Shown here piece after piece: positions 50,546 to 59,090 of a stretch of DNA of 64,000 nt. Position 1 is the stretch's first letter. Each line of letters begins with the position of its first letter. The position numbers and the translations under genes were made by a program. The stretch lies in assembly GCF_001428485.1 (NCBI RefSeq), contig NZ_LMHS01000003.1, forward strand, positions 789,626-853,625, given 5' to 3'. The notes under the pieces were generated by a model. It was not told the origin of the DNA, did no database searches, and saw nothing but the letters and a program-made list of their open reading frames with translations. Source of the stretch: Microbacterium sp. Root180. Its GTDB lineage: Bacteria > Actinomycetota > Actinomycetes > Actinomycetales > Microbacteriaceae.

Positions 50546-50643
50546 GGAGGGGGCGGTTCCTCCCCAGAGCCCGGATCCGGCCGGGATTCGCCGGGATCGG
50601 AGAGAGGCACCGAGCGCGGGTCGGCGAAGAGCAGGGTCGACGG

Positions 50644-51612
50644 ATGCCCCGACCCGCACCCCTGCCCGAAGAGCTCTCGCGATCGGGATTCCGTTCGAGC
50701 ACCGCCCGGCAGCTCGGTGTCTCGCCCGGACGCCTCAGCCGCAGCGACCTGCACAAGCCGTTCCATGGCGTTCGGGTGCCCTCGACCTCACTTGCCCGAC
50801 TCGGCGAGACCGACATCCGCGGTGCGGAGGACTATTGGGAGCGGCTGCACGCCGTGGCCCTCGCTCGAGTGGATGCTGCGCTCCTCCTGGTCGGACCGCG
50901 AACCGTCCTCAGCCACATCACGGCAGCCAGGCTGCTTGAGCTGCCGCTGCCCGTGCGGCTCCAGCGCGATGTCGCGGTGCACGTGTCGGTTGCCCGGCGC
51001 GAGGAGCGGCCGCAGATCGTCGGCATCCGATCGCACCTTGCTCCCCGGGATGTGACCTCGGCAATCGAACTCGACGGCCGCCGGATGACCAGCGCCGTCC
51101 AGACCTGGTGTGCACTGGCCCCACTGGTCCTCCTGGATGAGCTCGTCACCGTCGGCGATGACCTCGTCCGGCGGATCGACCCGCACTCGACGATGGCTGA
51201 GCTCGACGACGCGGTTTCCCGGTCCGCCGGACGTCACGGCGCGAAGAGGCTCCGCGCGGCGCTCGAGCTCGTACGTCCCCGCACAGATTCGCCCAAAGAG
51301 ACCGAGTTGCGCCTCCTCTTGGCTGACGCAGCCCTGCCGGAGCCGATCGTGAACCACCCACTGTTCGATGTGCGCGGGCATTTCATCAGACATGGCGACC
51401 TCGCTTATCCTCGCCACCTCGTCCTGGTCGAGTACAACGGCGAGCAGCATCGCACAGATGATGCGCAGTTCCGTCTGGACACCGAACAGCTCGACCGAAT
51501 CGTCGCGGCCGGCTGGCTGGTCGTGCAGGTCGTCAAGGACCAGATGCGCCACCCGGCCGGTGTCGCTCAGCGCGTGCGCTCCGCTCTCGTCTCACGAGGC
51601 TGGCGTCCCTGA
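50644..51612 (+). CDS. Hypothetical protein with DUF559-like endonuclease domain
   Basis: This 322-residue protein has an N-terminal AbiEi-like or wHTH segment ('SRSGFRSSTARQLGVSPGRLSRSDLHKPFHGVRV'). The C-terminal part 'HGDLAYPRHLVLVEYNGEQHRTDDAQFRLDTEQLDRIVAAGWLVVQVVKDQM' resembles the Vsr/DUF559 PD-(D/E)xK nuclease fold, with D-L...E-Y-x-G-x-x-H as core. Such proteins are frequent in Actinobacteria and have no proven role. The ATG at 50644 follows the intergenic repeat block; an earlier start in frame would translate the repeats and is unlikely. Confidence 0.7.
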   Translation: MPRPAPLPEELSRSGFRSSTARQLGVSPGRLSRSDLHKPFHGVRVPSTSLARLGETDIRGAEDYWERLHAVALARVDAALLLVGPRTVLSHITAARLLELPLPVRLQRDVAVHVSVARREERPQIVGIRSHLAPRDVTSAIELDGRRMTSAVQTWCALAPLVLLDELVTVGDDLVRRIDPHSTMAELDDAVSRSAGRHGAKRLRAALELVRPRTDSPKETELRLLLADAALPEPIVNHPLFDVRGHFIRHGDLAYPRHLVLVEYNGEQHRTDDAQFRLDTEQLDRIVAAGWLVVQVVKDQMRHPAGVAQRVRSALVSRGWRP

Positions 51613-51616
51613 CCGG

Positions 51617-51680
51617 CCGTTTGTGCGGGCGATTGCCCGCAACGGTGTTCCTCCACGCGTGCACACGCCCGCACAAACGG
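51617..51680. repeat. Palindromic intergenic element (class i), second locus
   Basis: CCGTTTGTGCGGGCG at 51617-51631 and CGCCCGCACAAACGG at 51666-51680 are perfect 15-bp complements around 34 bases. The element begins four bases after a stop codon and lies between convergent genes, a position suited to bidirectional termination. Confidence 0.88.
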
Positions 51681-51749
51681 AAAGAAGAGGACGGACGGAT
51701 GCCGGGGCTCGGCCTCGGCGGGGCCGGGACTGGGGCGCGCGAGCGCGGC

Positions 51750-52733
51750 TCAGCCCTTGACGGCGCCGCCGAGCCCGGCCGACCGCAGGAACACCGACTG
51801 GAACACCAGGAACATCGCGATCGGGATGAGCGTCGCGATCGCGAGCGCGGCGAGGAAGACGTCGAGCTCGGTCTGGGACTGCACGGCGGGCAGGCGCACC
51901 GACAGCGGCTGCACGGCCGGATCGGGGAGCACCAGCATCGGCCAGAGGTAGTCCTTCCACGCCGCGATGATCGCGAACACGGACACGACTCCGAGGATCG
52001 GCTTGGACATCGGCAGCACGATCGACCAGAACAGGCGGAAAGGCCCCGCCCCATCGGTCTTCGCGGCCTCGAACACCTCGCGCGGCAGATTGTCGAAGAA
52101 CCGCTTCACCAGCAGGATGTTGAACGCGTTCGCCCCCATCGGCAGCCATACCGCCAGGTAGTTGTTGAGCAGGCTGACGTCGCCCAGCAGCGGCGGGTTG
52201 ACGATCGTCAGGTACAGCGGCACGAGCAGCACGATGCCGGGGATGAACAGCGTTGCCAGCACGAGCGCCGACAGCACTGGTGCGTACTTCGGGCGCAGCA
52301 CCGACAGCGCGTAGCCGGCCGTCGTCGCGATGAACAGCTGCGTCACCCACGCGCCGAGCGCGATCACGATCGTGTTCCAGAAGTAGAGGTCGATGTGGAT
52401 GTCGTTCCACGCCGTCGACAGGTTCGCCCAGTCGATCCCGTTCGGCCACAGCGCGAACGGCTGCTGCAGCGTGTCCTGGGTGGGGGTCACCGCCGATTTC
52501 GCGAGCCAGAGGATCGGCCCGAGTCCGGCGATCACGAGCGTCACGAACAGGAAGACGTGCGTGAGCGACATCCCGAACCGCGTGCCCGGGCGTCGGCGCT
52601 CGGAGTCCGACACGACCGTGCGGTCCGCGAGGTCGTCGAGGGATTCGCGCTTGCGGCCGCCACCGGCGCCGCGGCGGCCGAGCCACCCGCGAAGCCCCTC
52701 GCGCCCCTCGGCGGTGGAGATCGACGTGGTCAT
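51750..52733 (-). CDS. Carbohydrate ABC transporter permease, MalG-type
   Basis: This 327-residue CUT1 permease has a 50-residue basic/acidic cytoplasmic N-terminus and then six helices. The EAA loop is 'FEAAKTDGAGPFRLFWSIVLPMSKP' and the C-terminus 'FLVFQSVFLRSAGLGGAVKG' is standard. The ATG overlaps the upstream permease stop by four bases. With its partners and the GH13 enzyme upstream, it takes up an alpha-glucoside such as maltose, trehalose or a related oligosaccharide. No ATPase gene is in the operon. Confidence 0.93.
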   Translation of the reverse strand: MTTSISTAEGREGLRGWLGRRGAGGGRKRESLDDLADRTVVSDSERRRPGTRFGMSLTHVFLFVTLVIAGLGPILWLAKSAVTPTQDTLQQPFALWPNGIDWANLSTAWNDIHIDLYFWNTIVIALGAWVTQLFIATTAGYALSVLRPKYAPVLSALVLATLFIPGIVLLVPLYLTIVNPPLLGDVSLLNNYLAVWLPMGANAFNILLVKRFFDNLPREVFEAAKTDGAGPFRLFWSIVLPMSKPILGVVSVFAIIAAWKDYLWPMLVLPDPAVQPLSVRLPAVQSQTELDVFLAALAIATLIPIAMFLVFQSVFLRSAGLGGAVKG

Positions 52734-53698
52734 GAGGTGCTCCAGCGGTTCGTGAGCTTGAAGTACAGCCAGGACAGGACGGCGAGCACGATCGCGAGGA
52801 GCACCGACACCGCGGTCGCCTCGCCGTAGTCGCCGCCGAGGCTGTTGCGGAACGCCTTGTCGTAGATGTAGAGCAGGATCGTCTTGGTCGCGCCCGCCGG
52901 ACCTCCGCCGGTGAACAGGAACGGCTCGAGGAACACCTGCGCGGTCGCGATGACCTGCAGGATCAGCATGATGAAGAGGATGCCGCGCAGCTGCGGCAGC
53001 GTGACGTGCCACACCTTGCGCCAGATCCCCGCGCCGTCGACCTCGGCGGCGTCGTAGAGCTCCGGCGGCACCGAGAGCAGGGCGGCGAGGTAGATGATGA
53101 TCGACCCGCCCGCGGCTGCCCACGTCGCCTCGATCACGAGGGACGGCATGGCCTGCACCGTGGACTGGATCCAGGGCTGCGGCGGAATCCCGAACCACCC
53201 CAGCACGGTGTTGAAGACGCCCGAGGGGTCGGCGCTGTAGAAGAACTTCCACAGCAGCACGGCGACCACGGGCGGGATGACGACGGGCAGATACGCGAGC
53301 GCCGAGTACAGGCCCTTGCCGCGGCGCACCTCGCTCATGAGCACGGCCACGAACAGCGGCAGCGGGAACCCGAACAGCAGGGCAAGCAACGCGAAGTAGA
53401 CCGTGTTGACGACCGCGCGACCGAGTTCGGGATCGCTCATCACCGCGACGTAGTTGTCGAACCCGACCCACTCCGAGACGATCATGTTCGTCTTCTGCAG
53501 GCTCATGATCACCGACTGCACGATCGGCGACCACGAGAAGAAGAAGAACACGAACAGCATCGGCAGCACGAACAGCAGGTTCGCGAGCCCGCCGCCGCGG
53601 TACCACGTGAGCGGCGAGCGGCGGATCCTTCGCCGCGCCGGCGGCGGGGCGGGAGGGGCGGATGCCGCGGCCGGCCGCTCCGGGAGGGTGGCTGTCAT
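52730..53698 (-). CDS. Carbohydrate ABC transporter permease, MalF-type
   Basis: This 322-residue CUT1 permease has a Pro/Ala-rich N-terminus, then helix one 'GGLANLLFVLPMLFVFFFFSWSPIVQSVIMSL'. The EAA loop is 'YDAAEVDGAGIWRKVWHVTLPQLRG', followed by 'FTGGGPAGATKTILLYIYDKAF'. It forms the channel with the MalG-type subunit. The 235-base gap from the binding-protein gene is unusually long for this operon type and contains a palindromic element and G-rich repeats. Confidence 0.93.
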   Translation of the reverse strand: MTATLPERPAAASAPPAPPPARRRIRRSPLTWYRGGGLANLLFVLPMLFVFFFFSWSPIVQSVIMSLQKTNMIVSEWVGFDNYVAVMSDPELGRAVVNTVYFALLALLFGFPLPLFVAVLMSEVRRGKGLYSALAYLPVVIPPVVAVLLWKFFYSADPSGVFNTVLGWFGIPPQPWIQSTVQAMPSLVIEATWAAAGGSIIIYLAALLSVPPELYDAAEVDGAGIWRKVWHVTLPQLRGILFIMLILQVIATAQVFLEPFLFTGGGPAGATKTILLYIYDKAFRNSLGGDYGEATAVSVLLAIVLAVLSWLYFKLTNRWSTS

Positions 53699-53769
53699 TC
53701 GGGGGCCTTCGCTGTGGGTTCTTCCGATTCTGTCCCCGCCCCGCCCCCGCCCCCGCCCCCGCCCCCGCT

Positions 53770-53833
53770 CCGTTTGTGCGGGCGTATGCCCGGGTGGGCG
53801 GAGCACGGAGCAGGCATTCGCCCGCACAAACGG
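53770..53833. repeat. Palindromic intergenic element (class i), third locus, inside an operon
   Basis: CCGTTTGTGCGGGCG at 53770-53784 and CGCCCGCACAAACGG at 53819-53833 are perfect complements, again 34 bases apart. It lies between the binding-protein gene and its permeases. A stable hairpin here could protect or end part of the mRNA and so set the excess of binding protein over permease. Confidence 0.88.
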
Positions 53834-53857
53834 AAAGGAAAGGGAGGGAAGGAAGGA

Positions 53858-53889
53858 GGGAGGGAGGGAGGGAGGGAGGGAGGGAGGGA
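53858..53889. repeat. (GGGA)8 tract with facing C-rich tract
   Basis: Eight exact GGGA units span 53858-53889, preceded by further GGAA/GGGA-type sequence from 53833. On the other side of the palindrome, 53731-53770 is a run of CCCCCG units. Both tracts can form four-stranded structures on opposite strands and are prone to length change. Confidence 0.9.
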
Positions 53890-53933
53890 TGCCGCGGCCC
53901 GGCGGCGAGACCGGGCCGCGGCATCCGATGGGC

Positions 53934-55301
53934 CTACGAGTCGAGCAGCGCCTGCGCGTCCGTCTGGGCCTGCGCGAGGAGAGCGTCGATGTCGGCGTTC
54001 TCATCGGTGAGGACCGTCTGGACCACGGTGTCCAAGAGAGCGTAGACCTCCTGCGTCTTCACCTTGGCCTCGCCGACGGGCGTCTGATCCCAGATCGCGT
54101 CGGTGAACGGCGCCATCTGATCGCGCGGCACATTGATGTACGGCTCGATCCACACGAGGGACTCCTCGTAGAGCTCACGGCTCAGCACCGGCAGCAGCGG
54201 CGTGCCGACGGCCTGGCCCGACTCGTTGAGGGTCTTGGCGTCCTGCACCGCGGCATCCTCGTCCAGCAGCTTCTGCATGTAGTACCAGTCGATCCACTCG
54301 ACGCCGGCGGCCTTCGTCTCGTCGTCGATCGTCGGGCTCATGACGGCGATGTCGCCACCGCCGAGCGTGCCCGGGTCGTCGCCCTCGAGCGGGATGACGG
54401 TGAGCCCGTACACGTCCGAGTCGAGACCGAAGTCGCGCACGAGCGCCGTGTAGATGTCGGAGCCGGTGGTGTACATGCCGATGTTCCCGGCGGCGAACTC
54501 CTGGTTGATCGTGCCCCAGTCGAGGTCGACCTTCGAGCCGAAGGAGCCGTCCTCCCACTTGAGGTCGTGCAGGAACTGCAGGACTCCGCGCGTGGCGTCG
54601 TTGTCGATCGTCGACTGCGCCGTGCCGTCGCCGTTGTCAGTCTGCGTGCGACCGCCGCGGGCCACGGTGCCCACCGTCAGCTGCCAGCCGCCGGTGTTGT
54701 TGATCGCCATCTGCGAGTAGCCGGCCTTGCCGGTCTCGTCGGTGATCTTCTTGGCGTACTCGCGCACCTCGTCCCACGTCGTCGGCGGGCTGTCGGGGTC
54801 GAGCCCGGCCGCCTCGAACAGCTCGCGGTTGTACGAGAGCGCGTTGGCGTAGGCCTGGCGCGGGAAGCCGTAGATCTTGCCGTCGTCGCCCGTGACGCCC
54901 TCGAGGATGATCGGGTTGAAGCTGTCGGTGTACCCGAGGTCGTCCATCTCGGCCGTCACGTCCATGAGCTGGTCGTTCTCGAGCAGCGTCTTGGCGTCGG
55001 TGAACGGCACCGTGAACACGTCGGGCAGGCTTCCGCCGGCGAGCTGCACGGCGAAGGTCGGGCCCTCCCACTCGTATTCGACACCGATGATGTCGATGTC
55101 GGGGTGCTCGTCCTCGAACTGCTTCTCCTGGGCGGCGAAGGCCTCGTAGGCTGCGGCATCCGCTCCCGGGGGGAACGTCGCGACGCGCAGCTCGGTCTTT
55201 CCGCTGCTGTCGTCGCCTCCGGCGGTGGAGCAGCCGACGAGCGCGCCGACGGTCGCCGCGGCGGCGACACCGGCGAGCAGGACCCTTGCTGGTGACTTCA
55301 T
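53934..55301 (-). CDS. Sugar-binding lipoprotein of the GH13-linked ABC importer
   Basis: This 455-residue lipoprotein has a signal peptide with lipobox LVGC at about residue 24. The family 1 solute-binding fold shows 'FAVQLAGGSLPDVFTVPFTDAKTLLENDQLMDVTAEMDD', 'GKIYGFPRQAYANALSYNRELFEAAGLDPDSPPTTWDEVREYA' and 'FAAGNIGMYTTGSDIY'. It binds the sugar outside the cell and delivers it to the permeases. It follows the GH13 gene by 30 bases and is probably repressed by the LacI protein next door. Confidence 0.93.
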   Translation of the reverse strand: MKSPARVLLAGVAAAATVGALVGCSTAGGDDSSGKTELRVATFPPGADAAAYEAFAAQEKQFEDEHPDIDIIGVEYEWEGPTFAVQLAGGSLPDVFTVPFTDAKTLLENDQLMDVTAEMDDLGYTDSFNPIILEGVTGDDGKIYGFPRQAYANALSYNRELFEAAGLDPDSPPTTWDEVREYAKKITDETGKAGYSQMAINNTGGWQLTVGTVARGGRTQTDNGDGTAQSTIDNDATRGVLQFLHDLKWEDGSFGSKVDLDWGTINQEFAAGNIGMYTTGSDIYTALVRDFGLDSDVYGLTVIPLEGDDPGTLGGGDIAVMSPTIDDETKAAGVEWIDWYYMQKLLDEDAAVQDAKTLNESGQAVGTPLLPVLSRELYEESLVWIEPYINVPRDQMAPFTDAIWDQTPVGEAKVKTQEVYALLDTVVQTVLTDENADIDALLAQAQTDAQALLDS

Positions 55302-55331
55302 CGTCTTTCCTTTCGTTGGGCGGTTCCCGCG

Positions 55332-57068
55332 TCAGCCTCTCGGCGCGGGAGCCTCCGTGGTGTGTGCGGTGGGGTGGGGATCCGTCGCTGCGCCGATGCG
55401 CAGCCACGCGGTGGCGTTGCCCGCAAGGGCGCCGTGCTCGAGCGGCGAGCTCGAGAGCAAGAGGTCCGCGCCCGCCGGGAGGGCCGCGGGGTCGTCGCCG
55501 GTGTTCACGACGCAGGCGAAGTCGTCGCCCCGGCGGAACGCGAGGACGTCGGATGCCGCCGGCGCGGCGTCGTCCCACCACTCGAGCGGTCCGTCGCCGA
55601 GGGCGGGGAGCGCGCGCCGCAGGCGCAGTGCCTCGCGGTAGAGGCTGAGGGTCGAGTCGGGGTCGGCCGCCTGGGCCTCGACGGTCAGGCCGCTCCAGCC
55701 CGCCGGCTGCGGGAGCCACGGCGCGGAGCCGTCGCGTCCGAAGCCGAAGGGGGCGGAGGACCCGGCCCACGGGAGCGGGACGCGGCATCCGTCCCTTCCC
55801 GGGTCCGTGCCTCCGGAGCGGAAGTGCATCGGGTCCTCGATGAGGTCCAGCGGAAGGTCCTCGACCTCGGGGAGCCCGAGCTCATCCCCCTGGTAGATGT
55901 AGAGACTGCCGGGGAGGGCAGCCACGAGAAGCGCGGCGGCGCGGGCGCGGTGCAGCCCGAGCTGCGGGTCGGTCGGCACGCCGAACCGCTTCCTCAGGAA
56001 CGCGAACGCCGTGTCCTCGCGGCCGTAGCGGGTGACCGGGCGCGTGACGTCGTGGTTGGAGAGCACCCAGGTCGACGGGGCGCCGACGGGCGCATGCGCG
56101 GCGAGCGTGGCCGAGATGGACTCGCGGAAGGATGCCGCGCCCCACGGCCGCGCGAGGAAGTCGAAGTTGAACGCGGTGTGCATCTCATCGGGCCGCAGGT
56201 ACGCGGTGAACCGGTCGATGTCGGGCACCCAGATCTCGCCGACGAGCACGCGCGTGCCGGGGTAGGAGTCCGCGATCGCCCGCCACGACCGGTAGACGTC
56301 GTGCAGTTCGTCGCGGTCCTCGGTGGGGTGGTCGGGCTTCTCGCCCACCTCGGGCAGGTCGGCGTCCTTGATGAGGAGCGCGGCCGAGTCGATCCGCACA
56401 CCCGCGACACCCCGGTCGAACCAGAAGCGCAGGATGTCCTCGTGCTCGCGGCGCACGTCGGGGTGGTTCCAGTTCAGGTCGGGCTGCTCCGGCGTGAACA
56501 TGTGGAGGTACCACTCCCCCGGCGTGCCGTCGGGGTTCGTCGTGCGGGTCCACGTCTCGCCCTGGAAGCTCGAGACCCAGTGCGTGGGGATCTCGTCGCC
56601 GTTCTCGCCCTTGCCCGGGTGGAACCAGAACCGCTCGCGCGCGGGGCTTCCGGGGCCGGCCGCCAGCGCCTCCTGGAACCACGGATGCTGGTCGGAGATG
56701 TGGTTGGGCACCACGTCGATGATGGTGCGGATGCCGAGCTCCAGCGCCTCTGCGATGAGCGCCTCCGCCTCGGCCAGTGTGCCGAAGCGCGGATCGATGT
56801 CGCGGTAGTCCTGCACGTCGTAGCCGCCGTCGGCGAGCGGGCTCGGGTACCAGGGGTTGAACCAGATCGCGTCGACGCCGAGGTCCTTCAGGTAGCCGAG
56901 CCGGGCGCGGACGCCCGCGAGGTCGCCCGTGCCGTCGCCGTTTCCGTCGGCGAAGCTGCGCACGTAGACCTGGTAGATCACGGCGGAGCGCCACCACAGC
57001 GGGTCGGCGGTCGACGGCGCCGGCGCGGCGGGCGCCTGGTCGGCTCGGGTGAGGACGTCGCTGTCCAC
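55332..57068 (-). CDS. Glycoside hydrolase family 13, alpha-glucosidase type
   Basis: This 578-residue cytoplasmic enzyme has the GH13 barrel: region I 'DVVPNH' (118-123), region II 'GVAGVRIDSAA' with nucleophile Asp227, region III 'VLVGEIW' with acid/base Glu278 and region IV 'VLSNHD' with Asp340. 'WWRSAVIYQVYVRSFADGNGDGTGDLAGV' is the oligo-1,6-glucosidase-like start. It hydrolyses imported alpha-glucosides to glucose. GAGGAG precedes the GTG at 57068. It heads the operon with the ABC importer, 300 bases downstream of the LacI gene. Confidence 0.94.
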   Translation of the reverse strand: MDSDVLTRADQAPAAPAPSTADPLWWRSAVIYQVYVRSFADGNGDGTGDLAGVRARLGYLKDLGVDAIWFNPWYPSPLADGGYDVQDYRDIDPRFGTLAEAEALIAEALELGIRTIIDVVPNHISDQHPWFQEALAAGPGSPARERFWFHPGKGENGDEIPTHWVSSFQGETWTRTTNPDGTPGEWYLHMFTPEQPDLNWNHPDVRREHEDILRFWFDRGVAGVRIDSAALLIKDADLPEVGEKPDHPTEDRDELHDVYRSWRAIADSYPGTRVLVGEIWVPDIDRFTAYLRPDEMHTAFNFDFLARPWGAASFRESISATLAAHAPVGAPSTWVLSNHDVTRPVTRYGREDTAFAFLRKRFGVPTDPQLGLHRARAAALLVAALPGSLYIYQGDELGLPEVEDLPLDLIEDPMHFRSGGTDPGRDGCRVPLPWAGSSAPFGFGRDGSAPWLPQPAGWSGLTVEAQAADPDSTLSLYREALRLRRALPALGDGPLEWWDDAAPAASDVLAFRRGDDFACVVNTGDDPAALPAGADLLLSSSPLEHGALAGNATAWLRIGAATDPHPTAHTTEAPAPRG

Positions 57069-57368
57069 GGATCTCCTCGTCGTCGGGGGGAAGGACTCGA
57101 TGCGACGAATGTATTCCGGGTTCGCGTTGTTTGCAAGTCTTAGACAGAATCACGCAAGATCACGATTGTGTGACAGCCGGCGGCGGGCTGCGTGAACGCC
57201 GTCCCCGGCCGCCGAGCCCGTGGCCGGGTGGCGTGGCCGGTCGGCGCCGGTGGCCGTGTCACACGACGCGCGCGTGAAGGAGCCGAGGACCCGCCGATCG
57301 TGTGACACGACGGGTGGGCGGGACGGGCTCAGGCCGGCGGCGGCGCGGCGGCGCGGCGGCGGGCGGGC
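57069..57368. other. Promoter region of the GH13 operon
   Basis: No gene is seen in these 300 bases. The part near 57110-57170 is AT-richer and holds LacI-like half-sites GCAAG at 57133 and 57154. The remainder is very GC-rich and holds the inverted repeat at 57255-57309. Confidence 0.5.
57255..57309. repeat. Palindromic intergenic element (class iii)
   Basis: CGTGTCACACGA and TCGTGTGACACG are perfect 12-bp complements 31 bases apart, between the LacI stop and the GH13 promoter. A further single TTGTGTGACA lies at 57165. The arrangement matches the other long inverted repeats of this region but the sequence differs. Confidence 0.8.
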
Positions 57369-58376
57369 TCAGGCCGCGGCGGGACCGGTGGAGGCCCGCA
57401 GCACGAGCTCGGGCTCGAAGAGGAGCTCGTCGCCGGGCTCGGTCGTGCCGGCGATCTGTGACAGCAGCAGGTCGATCACCGTGCGGCCCATCGACTCGAT
57501 CGGCTGGCGCACCGTCGTGAGGGGCGGCTCGGTGCAGCTCATCAGGAACGAGTCGTCGAAGCCGACGACGCTCACATCGTCGGGCACGCGCAGGCCGGCG
57601 CGACGGGCGGCGCGCACGGCGCCGAGAGCCAGTGGGTCGCTCGCGCACACGACGGCCGTCGCGCCGGCGGCGAAGAGGCGGGATGCTCCTGCCTGACCCG
57701 ACTCGAGCGAGTACAGGCCTCGCACCACGAGCGCGTCGTCGAGCGGAGAGCCGAGGCGCTCCAGCAAGGGCCGCGCGGCGGCGAGCTTGCGCTGCGAGGG
57801 GATGTGATCCAACGGGCCGAGCAGCATCCCGATCCGGCGATGGCCGAGCTGATGGAGGTGCTGGATCGCCTGCTCCGCGGCCGCGCCGTCGTCGGTCGAG
57901 ACCGTCGCGAAGTCGAGCTTCGGGATGCGCGCATTGACCAGGACCGTGGGGAGGTTCACCTGCCGCAGCCTGCCGTAGTGGTCGTGCGGGGCATCCGCCT
58001 GGCTGTAGTTGCCGCCGAGGAAGATCACTCCCGACACCTGCTGCTGGAGCAGGAGGTCGATGTAGTCGGATTCGGTGATGCCGCCGGCGTTCTGCGTGCA
58101 CAGCAGCGGCGTGTAGCCGTTCTGCGTCAACCCACCGCCGATGATCTCGGCCAGCGCCGGGAAGATCGGGTTCTGCAGCTCCGGCAGCACGAGGCCGACA
58201 AGTCGCGCGCGCTCCCCACGCAGCTTGGTCGGCCGCTCGTAGCCGAGCACGTCGAGCGCCGTCAGCACGGCCTTGCGCGTGGCGTCGGACACGCCAGGCT
58301 TGTCGTTGAGCACGCGGCTGACGGTGGCCTCGCTGACACCGACCTTGCGCGCCACTTCGGCGAGACGCTTCGACAT
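57369..58376 (-). CDS. LacI family transcriptional regulator
   Basis: This 335-residue repressor has the LacI helix-turn-helix at residues 3-25 ('KRLAEVARKVGVSEATVSRVLN') and hinge region 'RKAVLTALDVLGYERP'. The periplasmic-binding-type effector domain includes 'VGLVLPELQNPIFPALAEIIGGGLTQNGY', 'VVCASDPLALGAVRAARRAGLRVPDDVSVVGFDDS' and the final 'TTVRQPIESMGRTVIDLLL'. It most likely represses the GH13/ABC operon and itself, with a sugar as inducer. A palindrome GCAAG-AA-CTTGC lies 14 bases upstream of the ATG. Confidence 0.94.
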   Translation of the reverse strand: MSKRLAEVARKVGVSEATVSRVLNDKPGVSDATRKAVLTALDVLGYERPTKLRGERARLVGLVLPELQNPIFPALAEIIGGGLTQNGYTPLLCTQNAGGITESDYIDLLLQQQVSGVIFLGGNYSQADAPHDHYGRLRQVNLPTVLVNARIPKLDFATVSTDDGAAAEQAIQHLHQLGHRRIGMLLGPLDHIPSQRKLAAARPLLERLGSPLDDALVVRGLYSLESGQAGASRLFAAGATAVVCASDPLALGAVRAARRAGLRVPDDVSVVGFDDSFLMSCTEPPLTTVRQPIESMGRTVIDLLLSQIAGTTEPGDELLFEPELVLRASTGPAAA

Positions 58377-58389
58377 GCGCTCAGTGTAC

Positions 58390-58401
58390 GCAAGAACTTG
58401 C
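58390..58401. promoter_or_regulatory. LacI-type operator upstream of the LacI gene
   Basis: GCAAGAACTTGC is an inverted repeat of GCAAG around two central bases, the usual layout of LacI-family operators. It sits just upstream of the regulator's own start. GCAAG half-sites recur at 58409 and in front of the GH13 gene. Confidence 0.65.
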
Positions 58402-58471
58402 AGGATCGCGCAAGCGGGATACATTGCCCGGGCGTGTGCGGCTCGGCCCCGACTGCCCCCATGATGGACCG

Positions 58472-59041
58472 ATGGGGAAAGCGACGCGCACAGTGACCCT
58501 CCTCGCGATCGTCGCGGCCTTCGCAACCGGGTGCACGGCGACCAACACGGACACGGCAGCGCCCACACCCACCCCGACGCCGACACCGGCGTGCATCGTC
58601 GGCTCGTGGTCGGTCGGCGCAGCGGAGCTCCAGCCGATCTACGACGCCCTGCCCGGCGGTCTCGAGTACCCGGACGGGGTCATCGACCCCGCAGCATCCG
58701 CGAGCATCTCGTTCGCGTCCGACGGCACATTCTCGTTCGAGCAGGACGTGCCGACCTCGGTCACCTGGCTCGGCCACACCGCTTCGGTCGCACTCGGCGG
58801 CACGATGACCGGCGAGTACACGGCCGACGACGAGGCGCTCGCCCTCACGGCGCGCGACAACGGGCTGACCGTCGCGCCGACCGACGACGGCACGGCGAGC
58901 GCGATCTTCGCGTCCGAGACGGCGGAGACCCTCGCCGAGTGGCCCGTGTCGGCATCGTCGTACACCTGCGCCGGCGACGAGCTCGTGCTGCACCTCGGCA
59001 CCGAGGGCTACGCGGCCTCCGTTCCCTTCGTGCGCGGCTAG
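58472..59041 (+). CDS. Predicted lipoprotein, 189 residues
   Basis: The N-terminus 'MGKATRTVTLLAIVAAFATGC' is a lipoprotein signal with Cys21 as the attachment site. A Thr/Pro spacer then leads to 'CIVGSWSVGAAELQPIYDAL'. The rest is beta-rich with Thr/Asp/Gly ('FASDGTFSFEQDVPTSVTWLGHTASVALGGTMTGEYTADD'), resembling lipocalin-like lipoproteins of Actinobacteria in which 'I-x-G-x-W' opens the barrel. The function is unknown. The gene is divergent from lacI and 49 bases before the photolyase gene. Confidence 0.75.
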   Translation: MGKATRTVTLLAIVAAFATGCTATNTDTAAPTPTPTPTPACIVGSWSVGAAELQPIYDALPGGLEYPDGVIDPAASASISFASDGTFSFEQDVPTSVTWLGHTASVALGGTMTGEYTADDEALALTARDNGLTVAPTDDGTASAIFASETAETLAEWPVSASSYTCAGDELVLHLGTEGYAASVPFVRG

Positions 59042-59090
59042 ACCCTGTCAACCCCGCCTCCCCGGCGACCGGGGCGGGCAGGATGGAGCC

